From Phanerochaete sordida (taxonomy: Eukaryota > Basidiomycota > Agaricomycetes > Polyporales > Phanerochaetaceae), in NCBI GenBank assembly GCA_019973155.2, contig BPQB01000030.1, forward strand, positions 310,001-374,000: a stretch of 64,000 bases of DNA, written 5' to 3'. Of the stretch, positions 21,918 to 32,674 are shown one piece after another. The notes under the pieces are model-generated. The model was given only the letters and a program-made list of their open reading frames with translations. It was not told the origin of the DNA and searched no databases. The position numbers and the translations under genes are program-made. Numbering within the stretch: position 1 is the stretch's first letter; each line of letters begins with the position of its first letter.

Positions 21918-22978
21918 TCAAGAATTGTCTTCCAAGAGTTTGTCCCAATCAGGCAGCCCAAAGGCAGCTGGGACTTCGCCCCATGTAAATTCCCTCTTGC
22001 GCTGATGGTCTTGATGAGTAGGAATACAGAAACAGTTACTGTCCGCTTTCCATCTGTGCCATGAATCTACAGCGGCGACATAAAAGGGGTCAAAGTAGTT
22101 GGCAGACACCTCTATATGGTTGCGAAGCTCCCGCCAGACCCATTCGCATTCCCCGCAACCTGGAGGATTGAAAGCACTGTAGAATGCCTCCTGGCGCGCC
22201 AGTTGCGCCACCTTCTCTCGTCCTACCAGCAGCACATTCAGCTCAGCGGATTCCAGTGCGTGCTGATGAGCCAGGATGTCCGGCATGGAGCGCGAAGCGG
22301 CTCGCAAGTAGGCTGTCGGCAGGAGCTGCTCAGCATGTGAACGACGTGCGGCTTTGATCGTCGCAGTTGTGAGAGCCCAGAAGTGGATCTCGTCCTTGCA
22401 CACGGTTTGCCGTGCGGGCTCCGAGTCGGACCGTAGGGCATCATAGTCCGCCAAGGTACTGGGAAACTCGAGCGAAAGCATCGCGATTGCTCGTTGGCGC
22501 ACGCGACTCGCTTGGTACTTGGTTGCGATTTCCAGGAGGATCGCAAGCTCTGGTCTGCCCCGGAGATCCTCCAAGAACCTGAAGGTGGCATGAGTTAGCC
22601 GGTGTGCTTGACGATGTGGGCAGAATTACTGACTCATGAAGGAAGATCACTGACAAGAGGAGTCGCAGCTCTTCTGCTCTGTCGGGCATGCGCACCAAGG
22701 GAGCCTGACCGATATGCTCGGTAGGCTCCCCTGGGAGCGACAGCATGTCTGCAAATACCGACGATTCCCGGCGTAGGACGCCTCGATAGACTGAAAAGAG
22801 AGTTTGTTCGGCTTGCAAGACCAGGTTGCCATCGTCGAACCACAGGTCTGAGTCTGGGGAGTGCTGCAAGTCTTTCGGCTCCTGTACGTCCTGCGTGGGA
22901 GTCGTCTGCTTGTACGCCGCAGTGTTACTAGCTGAGATTCATCGCATAATCTGAAATAATGCCGCGTCGTACCTCCAT
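21918..22978 (-). CDS. BTB/POZ domain protein, copy C
   Basis: Three exons: 22978-22973 (only ATGGAG), 22908-22634, 22578-21918 (942 bases, 313 residues). The tiny initiator exon is supported because copy A has the same ATGGAG/gtacg junction, and because the BTB exon has no other in-frame ATG before the conserved SDLWFDDGNLVLQAEQTLF. BTB fold about residues 20-115; C-terminal family-specific half ends with WGEVPAAFGLPDWDKLLEDN. It is the intact sister of the disrupted copy A, with nucleotide similarity extending into both flanks. Confidence 0.8.
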
Positions 22979-23413
22979 ACCGTTGGCGTATGCTAGTAAG
23001 CTGAGGGAGAACCTCAAGCCTTGATCTGGTCGAGGCGCGCGTCATGCTTCCTGCCTGCAGGCAGCCTCATGCCTCGCGCCTCGCGTCCAGCAGCACGCTG
23101 CCCCTTTGTTTGCACTGGCAGATGTTCCACACTGACTGTTCAAACAAACATTCAGGACGTGTCTTTACAATTGAGAGGAGGGCGAGCCTTAGATTAAGCG
23201 TAATACTACAAATGGTTCGCGAAGAATCATTATTCTCGCAGGCCCTCGGCAATATATCCATGAAGATGCCATTTAATCATCGTTTGTATAGTTCCACACC
23301 AGCTAATGAGCCAGAAAAAAATAAAGTTCAAGCCCCTCCCCCTCCCGGTCCAGGCATCGCTAATATCAGCACACCTCCTGTACAGTGGCTGGTACTTTTC
23401 AGCTGAGAGCCAC
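22979..23413. other. Intergenic, contains a second diverged FAP1-tail relic
   Basis: About 435 bases between copies C and D. At 23083-23195 the sequence resembles the FAP1 3' end (ctgccccttt... atgttcc... ggacgtgtctttacaattg) but is much more diverged than the relic at 21.6 kb. The rest is AT-richer and shows no coding signal. Confidence 0.45.
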
Positions 23414-23735
23414 CTACTTTTCGCCAAGCTCTGCCCATGAGCGAAATCCGAAAACCTCGGGGACCCTCTCCCAAATGCTGTTCCTTATCTCCTGCACAGT
23501 TTCATCGTCCATTCGACAATTCCCGAAGGATGCCGACACCTCTCCAAGCGCAAAGCTGAGGAGATAGGACGGGTCCACGAAATTGACGTTGATCTCGACT
23601 TCGTCGCGAACACCTCGGGCAATGGCCGACCCTCAGCCGCATCTTCGCGAGTCGCTGCAACCGTGCGAGAAGGCGGGTCGGAAGATCTCCTTGCGTCCAA
23701 TCTGCGAGAGCTGGTGATGCAGTTTGATATGCACA
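23414..23735 (-). pseudogene. BTB gene copy D, 3' fragment only
   Basis: The frame ending at the TAG 23416-23414 reads VRDEVEINVNFVDP and, further on, IWERVPEVFGFRSWAELGEK. It aligns with the C-terminus of copy B (VRDAIEVSTNFIDP; AWERLPIMFGLSPWAELVKE). Upstream, FSHGC and SQIGRKE match copy B's FSHGF and SQMARKE but lie in a shifted frame. No BTB exon precedes it. A truncated, frameshifted paralogue of copy B. Confidence 0.75.
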
Positions 23736-24016
23736 TGCTAGGAAGCAATAACCAATCCTACCAAGCTGTACAGCGTGCTGCCCGCCTCGGATAGCTAGAT
23801 TCTCACTGCACCTCATACCGTGCGAGAAAACAGTTCGTGCAGGAGTCAGTTGACTCGAGGCGAAACAAGTATCAGTCACACTCAACGATGCATCTAGACC
23901 GCGGCTGTTCTAGAGCTTACACCTGATCCTGCGGTTCAGTGCATGTGGATACTAAATCTGACTTCGTTGGCCGGGCGGCATATTTGCTCCTCTTGAAAGG
24001 ATACACAAATACGACG

Positions 24017-25942
24017 TCATGAAGCACCAAAGTCTGCCCTCATACCCTCCGCCAGACTGCGCGGATCGACCATCCAGATCGCAGCATCTTCAACGTCTTG
24101 GCCAGTCGACGCAGCGTCTACGATGCCGTCTGAACGGTCCCAGAGCGCGCCATTCCGTGCCGCCTTCATCTCCTTCAACAACGCCTTGATGCTCGTCTTG
24201 TTCGCCGTGAGCGTCGTCCAGCCGCGCACGGCGCCCCAGAGGAGGCTCTGCACGGTGTGCGCCGTCAGCCGCGGGTTCGCTCGTGTTACCGTCGCGCGCT
24301 GGATCTCGTCTGTGTCAGCTGCAGCATGGTCTGCGCCGACGGGAGATGGGGTGGATTTGGGGTGGGGCATCGTCTCGTCACGGAGGATGTCGCGGCAGGT
24401 GCGAGCCAGCGCGCGGAAGAACGGAGACAGCGACCGCCCGGAGTCGGCGTGCGTAGGAGGCTGCTGGATGTCATCTGGCTGGCCGGGTGGAAGGAGGTGT
24501 ATGGGCAGCAGGGGGACAAAGCCTCTGGAAAAGCGAGAACCATCCCAGTACGCAAGCTCGGCGGCAGCGGCATCATCTGAGAATAGTGCTTCAGCGCGGC
24601 GCCGCTCCTTGGGTCCTCCAATCTTCCCGACGATTTGCAGGCAGCGCTCCTTGGCTTCGGGCGTGGTCCAGAACTCGATGGGACCAGCGGCCGCGGCTAG
24701 ACGTTCGGACATGTCGTCGAGCAACCCCTTGTTCATCTCTTGCAGCACCTGGGTCACGAGAGCTCGCGAAGGGCGTTTCACGAAGTCCGTCTCGGTTGAT
24801 TCCCCGATCTCACTGTCTGCGGGTGACACGGCGTCGTTTTTGAGCATAGCGATACGTTTCTTCTTCCACTCAACGTACTCGGCACCGGGCGTGAAGCGTG
24901 CGTCGGCGTCCTCGAGGGATGATGGAAGCGCTGCATGCGTGAGATCGGATACTAGGGCGATGAGGATAGACAAGTCGAGGTTTATGTGAGTGGTAGGATA
25001 ACTAATGTGTGGACGATGTGCGGTGTCGTCGGGAGGCTCGCACAGAAGACCATCCTCCCGTTCCCCTAGCTGGACGTCGATGCCCATGGCACGAAGCTCT
25101 TCTATAGTGCGCGCGATCCTGTCGTCATGATCCTTGGGATCGTGAGGGGAAGGGTCTAAGCGAGTGAGGCGTAAAGTCACTTCAGGAATGTCGTTTGTCC
25201 CGGGTACAGGGTTTTCGTGGGCTGCTGCAAGCAGAGAACGGCCCATGCGAAGGATCGAGTTGTCAAACACGGTTTGAGCCAGACTAGGTCCGAGATCTGT
25301 CTCGTCTTCGTCTTCATCCGAATCTGTCAGGTACGAGTCGATCTCGCGAAACTCGGCAAGCATGCGAGAGTTTTTCGTTCTGGGCATGTCTAGTCATGAA
25401 CTGAGCGCGACGCCGTTGTAGACCAACTCACGTATTGACCCGTACCCAGCATCTCCCACCATCTGCAACGACATCGACCTTGACACCGACTTCTTTGGGT
25501 AGGCCACGCTTGCGCGGGTGCAGCACCTTGCCGGTCTCAGAGAACGTGCTCCAAATCGCAGTGACCGGCGGTGGCGCGGTGATGACCTCTTTCCAGACAG
25601 AAATGAGATATGGCGCATTCGTTGACAGTGCCGGGAGCCGGGCGCACTCGGGATTTGCTAGAAACTACTACACAATGTTGGTCGTATGAGCGTACGGGAC
25701 GGGCGTGAACTTTGGAAAAGTACCTTTTCCAGGACGTCTAGGTCCCGTTTTACGGAATCCTTGAGCGTGCGCATCCCACGCACGGCATCCCTGCGCTGAA
25801 CATCGTCGGTCGAAGCGTCAAACGATGAGTCGATGAGCGGAGGCTTTGGAGGTATTGGGCCGAAATTTGCCATCGCGGTGAGCATGTCTTGCAGCTGCTT
25901 TCGCAGGGTTTGTAACTCTGGATGCGCGCCATCATTGCTCAT
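24017..25942 (-). CDS. DUF1308 (C7orf25/UPF0415-like) protein
   Basis: Three exons: 25942-25724, 25646-25432, 25379-24017 (1797 bases, 598 residues). The line PYLISVWKEVITAPPPVTAI followed by KVDVVADGG and the C-terminal TLTANKTSIKALLKEM and DAAIWMVDPRSLAEGMRADF are the features by which I recognise the DUF1308 family. Its C-terminal part has a PIN-like arrangement of acidic residues. An Asp-rich stretch (DSYLTDSDEDEDETDL) lies just after the second splice. Function is unknown in fungi. Only 168 bases separate its start from the divergent esterase-fold gene, so they share a promoter. Part of its 3' end is duplicated as a relic at 21.2-21.57 kb. Confidence 0.8.
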
Positions 25943-26110
25943 AATCTAGAGCGAGCCCGAAGAGCTGTCGTCCCGGCCGTCGGGGACGCTCAGGTGAAGG
26001 TCGAGAGCAAGTTGTGCTATGTGGCGCTAGCCGCTCGAAAGCTCCCGAGCACACGGCGACCCTTCCTGTCCTTACACATTGACTGTGAAGCCGACTCGTC
26101 ATCCACCGCC
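25943..26110. promoter_or_regulatory. Compact bidirectional promoter
   Basis: The DUF1308 start (25942, - strand) and the esterase-fold start (26111, + strand) are 168 bases apart, so both promoters and both leaders must fit in this interval. No TATA element is evident. Confidence 0.5.
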
Positions 26111-27043
26111 ATGGCTGAGAAAGATATCGCTATCCGTGAAGCAGCATCCACGAACACAAGCCCCAAAGTTAAAGCACCACCAAGCGAGAAAGCGACAACT
26201 GTACCTTTCGATTACTGTCCGAGCGACGATGGCACTGACGAGAACCTGCTCATCCTTCTGCACGGACTGGGTGAGCATTTGAACCATATAAATCTATCGT
26301 TAATTGTTAACGTATTCTTCAGGCGACACACATAAACCGTTTGGACGGCTAGGCCGCTCACTGAAGCTGCCCCAAACTGCGACACTTGCTTTGCGCGCAC
26401 CGGATCTGTGAGCATATTCATATACAGCTGCAGAATCACATCTGACATGCCTCACAGAATTCCATACCTGTACGAAGAAGCATATCAGTGGTACGAATCA
26501 TTCGACCCGCTGGGCGAGTTGATACCAAACCCGAATCCCTCGCCCGCACTCGCGCTCATGTCGAAGGTTCTCAAACACCTCACGGCGGACTGCGCGTGGC
26601 CCGTCGAGCGCATACACATCTTCGGCTTCGCACAGGGTGGCACCGTCGCGGCCGAGTTCGCGCTGCACTGGTGGCGTGCGGAGCTCGAGCGCACGAAGGT
26701 CATCGCGGCGGACGCGCCGGACAGAGAGCCGCGCGCCCTTGCGTCCGTCGTCAGCGTGTGCGGCCCACTGCTCTCGTTCCCGACTGCCCTCACGAAGCCG
26801 TGCCCGACACCAGTCTTTGTCACGCATCGTCCAGCTCCGGCCGAGAGCGCACTCCCGCCAAATGCGCTGTCGTCGTTCAAAAAGGGCTTCAGCGCGGTCA
26901 AGGACGTCAATATGGGGCGGGGCGAAGGCATGCCGCGTTCCAAGGACGAGTGGGAGCCGATTATGCGCTTCTGGAGTGAGAGACTCTCGCGCAGACAGAT
27001 GGAGGGGTTGTATGAAGTGATGAGTGGAGCGGCGCCCTTGTGA
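26111..27043 (+). CDS. Phospholipase/carboxylesterase-fold protein, probably catalytically inactive
   Basis: Three exons: 26111-26270, 26323-26407, 26458-27043 (831 bases, 276 residues). The alpha/beta-hydrolase opening LILLHGLGDTHKPF and the nucleophile-elbow region VERIHIFGFAQGGTVAAEFA place it in the acyl-protein thioesterase/carboxylesterase family. The elbow reads GFAQGG where active members have GFSQGG, so the nucleophile Ser is Ala. I also find no C-terminal GH motif for the catalytic His (the end reads EPIMRFWSERLSRRQMEGLY). It is therefore a likely pseudoenzyme. Divergent from the DUF1308 gene. Confidence 0.8.
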
Positions 27044-27569
27044 TTACTGGATGTATGGAATACAAACTAAATGTACAAGTATCATACTCGAGACAGACGA
27101 CCGATAACATAGGACAGCAAGAATAGCAGGGAGGCGATAACAGCTTGAGGACGAAGACATCTGGGAGAATAACAAGTCAGCATGTAGTTCAACGATGACC
27201 ACTGAGTGAGTTTCAGACAAAGCGAGAGTATCCACCAAAGTGGACCTCCCGAAGGTAGCTGAGATAAATTTCTGCAACGTAAGGGGCGCCCTTACTAAAG
27301 CCAAATGCCTCAGACATCATATAGCGGAAGGAAGCCTTCCGCAAGGAGTGGGTTCGATGCTCACCTACACAAGAAAGGATCACAAGGACTGAATGCTGCA
27401 GCGTGTAGCAGGGGCGCTGTCAACGCTATTCAACGTTTGGGCGGCAGTTGACACAGTGCAGTCGATTACTCTTCGGATATCGCAGATTTCAGCCTCTTCG
27501 ACGACCGTCTTGATCTGTCTTCGGGGTCGTCCTGACCTCGCTTGCGGTACGGCCCCCGTTTATCTAGGA
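27044..27569. other. Intergenic between convergent genes, with short perfect hairpins
   Basis: About 525 bases between two 3' ends. It contains perfect stem-loops at 27279-27295 (7 bp) and 27324-27342 (8 bp), plus a 5-bp stem with a 7-base TTCGATG loop at 27348-27364 that resembles a tRNA T-arm. No complete tRNA could be folded. No coding signal. Confidence 0.4.
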
Positions 27570-28607
27570 TCATATGAGGACGAGTGTTATTCGCGACACC
27601 GATAATAACGCACTCTTCGGTGACTCCGGTGCATAGCCATCAAGTTCCAGGAAGCTGAGGTCGTCGGTAGGGCGAGTACGGGGGGACAGGTCCTTGAAAC
27701 GAAAGTTATGCTTGACACCCACGGAAAAGGTGGGATAGATGTCCGACAGACGACGATGGACAGCCTCCAACGTCCTGGTATTACATTAGCAGGGTAGGTG
27801 ACTAGGGGTGAACTGGACTCACTCCTGGTCCACGAGACCACCAACTGCAGCAATATCGAGAATGCTCTCCCAGTTCACAGGACGCACACGGTTCTGCATG
27901 CTCTTCTCTCCTGGAGGAACGTAGGCGGCGAGCAGAGCCAGCAGTTGCGAGAGAAATCGGGCGGTCGAGGATGTGAGTCCGTTCAGGACTTCGGGTGCCA
28001 GTGCGGACTCTGGATCCTCGTCCTCGTCGGAGACAGAGTCTGGCAAGAGCTGAGTGTCCTCAGGAAGCTGAGCCGGAGTAGAAGTTTCCGGCTCGTTGGA
28101 TCCAAGAGGCTCGTCCTCGGCTTGTGCAGGTAAGATAGCCGCAAGGGTCGACAACGAGGCGTCATTTTGCAACTGCGCATCGAGTGCCTGGGTCGCGATA
28201 GAGCGCACTTCGTCCTCGAGGCTCCATTCCGGGACGTATACATCTCCTGCGAGCAAAGGCCAGCGCGTCCAGCGGTCCTTGGGCGCCTTTGTGGTTTTGG
28301 CTTTCCGCTTAGCCTTGCGCTTCAAGTCGTGCGCAGCGGGGTCATCGGGATGTTGGGAACCTCCAGCACGACCCTGAGAATCTGTCGCGGTCTCCGTGAG
28401 GGGTCGCTCGCTCTCGCCTTCGTCATCAAGACTGGCGTCTGTTGCCACATCATCCTCGTAGGTGCTAGCTGGCGCAGTCGGAGGGAGGGAAGAAGTGAGT
28501 TGGCTGGCGAGATCAAGAGTATCGCTAGTTCTGAGAGCCCGTAAAAGCGAGGAATATTCGGAGAGTTCAGAGTGGAGGGCGGCAGGGACCTTTGGACGTT
28601 TGCCCAT
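27570..28607 (-). CDS. Nuclear-type charged protein, possibly Rrn9-like RNA polymerase I factor
   Basis: Two exons, 28607-27823 and 27774-27570 (990 bases, 329 residues). The start is the ATG of MGKRPKVPAAL. After a Ser/Thr/acidic region there is a basic stretch (KRKAKRKAKTTKAPKDR, a likely nuclear localisation signal). It leads into RWTRWPLLAGDVYVPEWSLE, which resembles the short WxxWPL-centred Rrn9 domain of RNA polymerase I upstream activating factor. That assignment rests on one motif and is tentative. The C-terminal part has ARFLSQLLALLAAYVP and a conserved-looking VNWESILDIAAVGGLVDQE. Divergent from eL41 with only about 200 bases between the starts. Confidence 0.6.
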
Positions 28608-28743
28608 GGCGTCGAGATGTAGGCGCTTAGAGTTGTATCCAGAAATGGAAGGCTTACTCAGCAAGAACTGTACAGCACCACGCCAGCCTCATATTGCGTA
28701 GTTGGCGCTTCGCGAACCTAGATCTCTCCACGACCTGAGAAAT

Positions 28744-28811
28744 GTGAGTATATTCCGCCGCGCTTCGCGTCCTCCGTGTGCACCGTACTGACCGCGACGC
28801 GTCGTATTCAG
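28744..28811 (+). other. Probable intron in the 5' untranslated region of eL41
   Basis: Donor gtgagtat at 28744 and acceptor gtattcag ending at 28811, one base before the ATG at 28813; 68 bases. Leader introns are common in fungal ribosomal protein genes. Confidence 0.5.
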
Positions 28812-28812
28812 C

Positions 28813-28949
28813 ATGAGAGAGAAGTGGAAAAAGAAGCGTTCCAGGAGACTCAGGCGCAAGCGCCGTAAAATGAGGGCTCGTTCCAGTGCGTACACCCCTG
28901 TGCAGTCGCGCGACTCGCGTTGCTGAACAGTATTTCTTCCGCAGAGTAA
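28813..28949 (+). CDS. RPL41: Ribosomal protein eL41 (25 residues)
   Basis: Exons 28813-28885 and 28945-28949, with a 59-base GT-AG intron between. The product begins MREKWKKKRSRRLRRKRRKM and ends RARSK, 25 residues, exactly the size and Arg/Lys composition of eL41 of the large ribosomal subunit. The last codon is completed across the intron (A/AG) and the stop TAA follows directly. It is too small for ordinary gene finders. It is divergent from the Rrn9-like gene, which would pair two ribosome-biogenesis genes on one promoter region. Confidence 0.9.
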
Positions 28950-29903
28950 ACGCCATGACGGCTGCTGGGCCTGCTTCTTGAAGACGCGGATGTCACGTCA
29001 AGCTCTTGTCGTGGATGTGCAGACCTACGAACAGTATGCACGCACCGGACCCCACTATTCGACAAGGATATCCCGCCTTTTGGCATCGCCTTGCGCTCGC
29101 GCTTCAGGTTCGGAAGGCGCGAGAACTCTGACTGCAGTCTTGTTGTCGGAGTAGCCTACTGGCACCTGCTTGTATCAATACGACTCATGAACACAATACG
29201 AGCATCGTTGAGACCATGCTTGCTGCTCTCGTGTGACGCGCTTGTTTCTCCAGTTGTGTTTCGTGAAGCCATGAGCGTAGGTCTCTGCGCGCACAACATC
29301 GAAGCAGGTTGCAGACTGTTGCAGATGTATCCGCGGATATGAATAGTCTCCCGTGCGCGTCTTGCCAGGTCGCATTCTCGGTCGCGTCGTTGAGCGTCGG
29401 AGACTTGCACACTGCTGAGACTTTTTTGAATATAGCTGTCTTGTTCAGTCTTCTCTCTCCTTTCAAAGCCTTATCACTAACACCGCTCGAGCGCCACGGA
29501 AATCAACACGCATCCTGCTGCTCGCCCGTTACTTGCCCGGTCTTGTCGACGGCCTCTCAAGTGAACGTCTGCGCTGCGCAGACCTTACACCAGTGTGGCG
29601 TCCTTCGCAAGACGGCATTCGGCCCAAGCTCAACATAGAATTACTCGCACATAGATACTACTCGATTTCTGCGCTCTACATGCCGTTTTCGTCGCATTTG
29701 AAGGCTCTATGGGAGCTCGCTGCGGGCGACGACGACGGAGCCCTCCTAGTACGTCACAGTCACGATCGTCACGAAGGATGTCATTTCTGTGACCCAGCGC
29801 GAATCGGCGCCTGTTCCGTCACGCTCTCCATCTTCCAGTTGCTCTTTACCTCACCCTCCAAATCCATTCCCGCTCTCTCGCAGCGAGAGTACCTGCCAAA
29901 ACG
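28950..29903. other. Intergenic, no gene seen
   Basis: About 950 bases between eL41 and RSC7. Several short frames exist but none has motif or codon support. It presumably contains the eL41 3' region and the RSC7 promoter. Confidence 0.4.
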
Positions 29904-31809
29904 ATGCCCCCGAGGACGTCGCGGTCGTCTGGCAAAATTGTGATCAGGCCGCGCGGACGCGGTAGCACAGGAGCGCCGAGCCCGTCCCGCCCTACCATTC
30001 GGATCGGTCCACGCGCTGCGGCGCGTGAGGAGACCCCCGCGAGCGAGGGCCAATTCGACGACGGCGACGACGGCGCGACGGAGCCCGCAGAGTCCAGCCT
30101 CACGTCCAACAATGGCGCGAGCACAAGCCGCGTTATGACACCCCTCGACGCGGACGAGAAGAGGGACGAGGAGGGCAGCCAGGTCGTGGACGTTGACGGA
30201 GACGAGGAGGGCACTCAGGCGGGCGAGGATGCGGAGGGTGACGAGGACAGAGAGGACGCGGCGACACCGCGAGATGATGAAGACGATGACGACGACGACG
30301 AACCTGTTCCCGTGGTGAGAGGGCGGGGCCGCGGACGGCCGCGCGGGAGCCGTGCAAGAGGTGCGGGACCTGGTCGGCCGCGCGGGAGAGGGCGGGGAAG
30401 AGGTAGAGGTAGAGGCCGGCCATCGAGGCGACGAGACGAGGACGACGAAATCGAGCTAGACGAGGACGGAACCATCGCTGGTGGCAAGCCCTTCCGCAGG
30501 ATCAACGGCCAAGTCTGTGTGATCGACGGCGACGAGTTCGTCACCCCAGACAACCCGAAGGGTGACCAGAAGATTGACAAAAACGGTGTACTACTCGGTG
30601 GTACGTGTAGAAGTTTGCTATCGCATGCTTGTTCACTCAAGGTTGTGCAGGCCGACAATTCAAGGCTCAGACTTTCACGCTACCAAATCGACATCCAGAG
30701 CGGCGGTACATGCTTGCCATTGATGCTGCCCGCAGCTCTGGTTTCCGCGACTCGCTGTACTATTTCCGACGGAACCCTCATGCGTTGAAACTTAATGCTA
30801 CGCAGTGGGAGAAGGACCATCTCATCGAAGTCGGCAAGCTGGGTTCGCACCTACGGACCCGGAGCGTTACCCTTATTACCGCTCGCAGTGCATATAAGCT
30901 CCACGGTGCAAAAATGATCATTGGTACGTGTCCAGAAGTCATTCTGTTCCTGTGTACTGACCGCAGTGTTAGATGGCCGCTGGGTCGTGGACGATTATGA
31001 CGAGGAAAAGGCACTAAAAGAGGTAGCTGAGAAAGGCCTCCAGGCAGGAGATTATGTCGGTGATCTCCAGGAGGCCTCAAATATCGCTGCCGAGGCCGCT
31101 GCATTGAACGCGACCGCGTCGCGCGACGGTGGCAAGCCCGACCGTAGCGGTGGACTGGGCATTTACCGTGCCGGTGGACCGACGACTATCTTCGGCGGGT
31201 CAGGCTTCGGACCGTTCAGCGACGGCCCGCTGAACGCCGTCCGCAAGTCGTTCTACAACCGCGAGGGCCTCACCGAGGAAAACTGGATGCACGTCGCGGC
31301 GCAGCGGTCGCAGGAGGCCAACGCGCAATGGATGCAGCTCCGGAAGGACGCGCTGTCTGCGTATCGCAGCCTGTACGGTGATCCTGCAGAGGAGGAGCTC
31401 CCGCCGAGCCCGAAGCGGAATGTCGACGAGATCGACATCGACGATTCTACGGAAGTCCCGCAGCAGCCACAGCAGCCGAAGCGGAGGAAAGTCGAGGATC
31501 CCAGTCTCCCTCGGGGCATGTACGAGCCGCAAACGGGCCTGGTGCTTTGTATGTGCTCCTTTTATCGTCGCAATCCCTGCGAGCTGACGCGCTGCCGCAG
31601 ACCGCACGGACACACAGCCCGTGGATGCACACTGGGAGGCGGTACCAGACGGCGAAAAGTTCCCGCTTGGTGGCTCAAAGGTCGGAGGCGGAGCATGGAG
31701 CATGGCCCGTGTCGACACTGTGGTACGAGTGCCAGATCCCGAAGCAGAGCTGCAGAGGCGCGCAGAGATATTTCGAGGCATCCTCGCGCAGGCCGATGAG
31801 GCTTCGTAG
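29904..31809 (+). CDS. RSC7/Npl6-type subunit of a SWI/SNF-class chromatin remodeller
   Basis: Four exons: 29904-30600, 30651-30923, 30967-31548, 31601-31809 (1761 bases, 586 residues). The N-terminus (about 1-190) is disordered, with acidic runs and RGRGRGRPRG repeats of AT-hook type. The family core (about 200-340) has DQKIDKNGVLLGGRQFKAQT, TLPNRHPERRYMLAIDAAR, SGFRDSLYYFRRN and a VTLITARSAYKLHGAKMI segment, all matching the Rsc7/Swp82 domain. The C-terminal part is conserved among fungi and ends with an amphipathic helix (EAELQRRAEIFRGILAQADE). In yeast, Rsc7 assembles into RSC, which remodels promoter nucleosomes; the same role is inferred. Confidence 0.9.
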
Positions 31810-32674
31810 TACGGTATCGCAGAGCTAGTTTATTCCGCGCCCTACATTTGCTTGTACGCTACTTATGTAATTCTAATGTCTCCCTGCGGCACTCTGCGCA
31901 TTGCACGGACCCTTGTTCCGGCGTTGGGAATGGGAAGTTGGCTGTTTGTCCGGAGGAGAGTTGCTGAGCGCTCCGGTACTTGACTGGCTTGACTCTGGAC
32001 ATCCACCATCTCACCCATGACTCCAATATGCTGCAACGGGCGGATGCCAGCACATGCCTTACATATCTTTCGCGCACCTTGGCTACATGTCGTTGGGGTA
32101 AGTGTCAATTTAGTTAATCTAACCTGGACGAAAATAGAGAACATCTTGCACGTTGGAGCTCGGGATGAGCCAGACTGACCAGCCAGGCCGTCGTCGTGCG
32201 AGATGCTCCGACTACTACCCCACAAGAATGAGCTGCCCATGAGGCGGCATATCCGGATATCTTAAAGTAGGTGAGTCTGTCGCTGGCTGGGCACAATAGG
32301 TTTTGTTGGTCCAGACTGCCCAGTCTCCCACGATGTCCTAGGGTGCCCAATGGCAGCCGATCTCGACGCCTACGGCGGCGTTCGCCTATCCAATTGGTGA
32401 ACTAGAAATCCTAGGAGTCGCACGGTCTGGGCTGCATATGGCATATCTGGTAGGGCCCTCGATGCACGCGCCATGATCCTATGAGCGCAGTTCACGGAGT
32501 AGTACTGGTGGCGTAGATGGTATGGATACGTCTTACGACGCTAGCGAAAATACTACTAATCCTCGAAACCGCCCGTCGCAGTCCTAGTATACAGGGTATA
32601 TAAGAAGCATGTGGGGTGTGTGGACATCTGCACCTGCCCTTCCTTTCATTTTGCTCGACTGCCTCCACACCGTG
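31810..32674. other. Intergenic, no gene seen
   Basis: About 865 bases with AT-richer composition and no coding signal. The TATA element of the following membrane-protein gene lies at 32597-32604. Confidence 0.4.
32597..32604 (+). promoter_or_regulatory. TATA box of multi-pass membrane protein gene
   Basis: tatataag, 71 bases upstream of the ATG at 32675, within an otherwise TATA-poor stretch. Confidence 0.55.

Noticed and set aside
27256..27364. A complete tRNA gene
   Set aside because: A T-arm-like stem-loop and a partial A-box exist, but no acceptor stem or anticodon arm can be paired; kept only as a low-interest structural finding.
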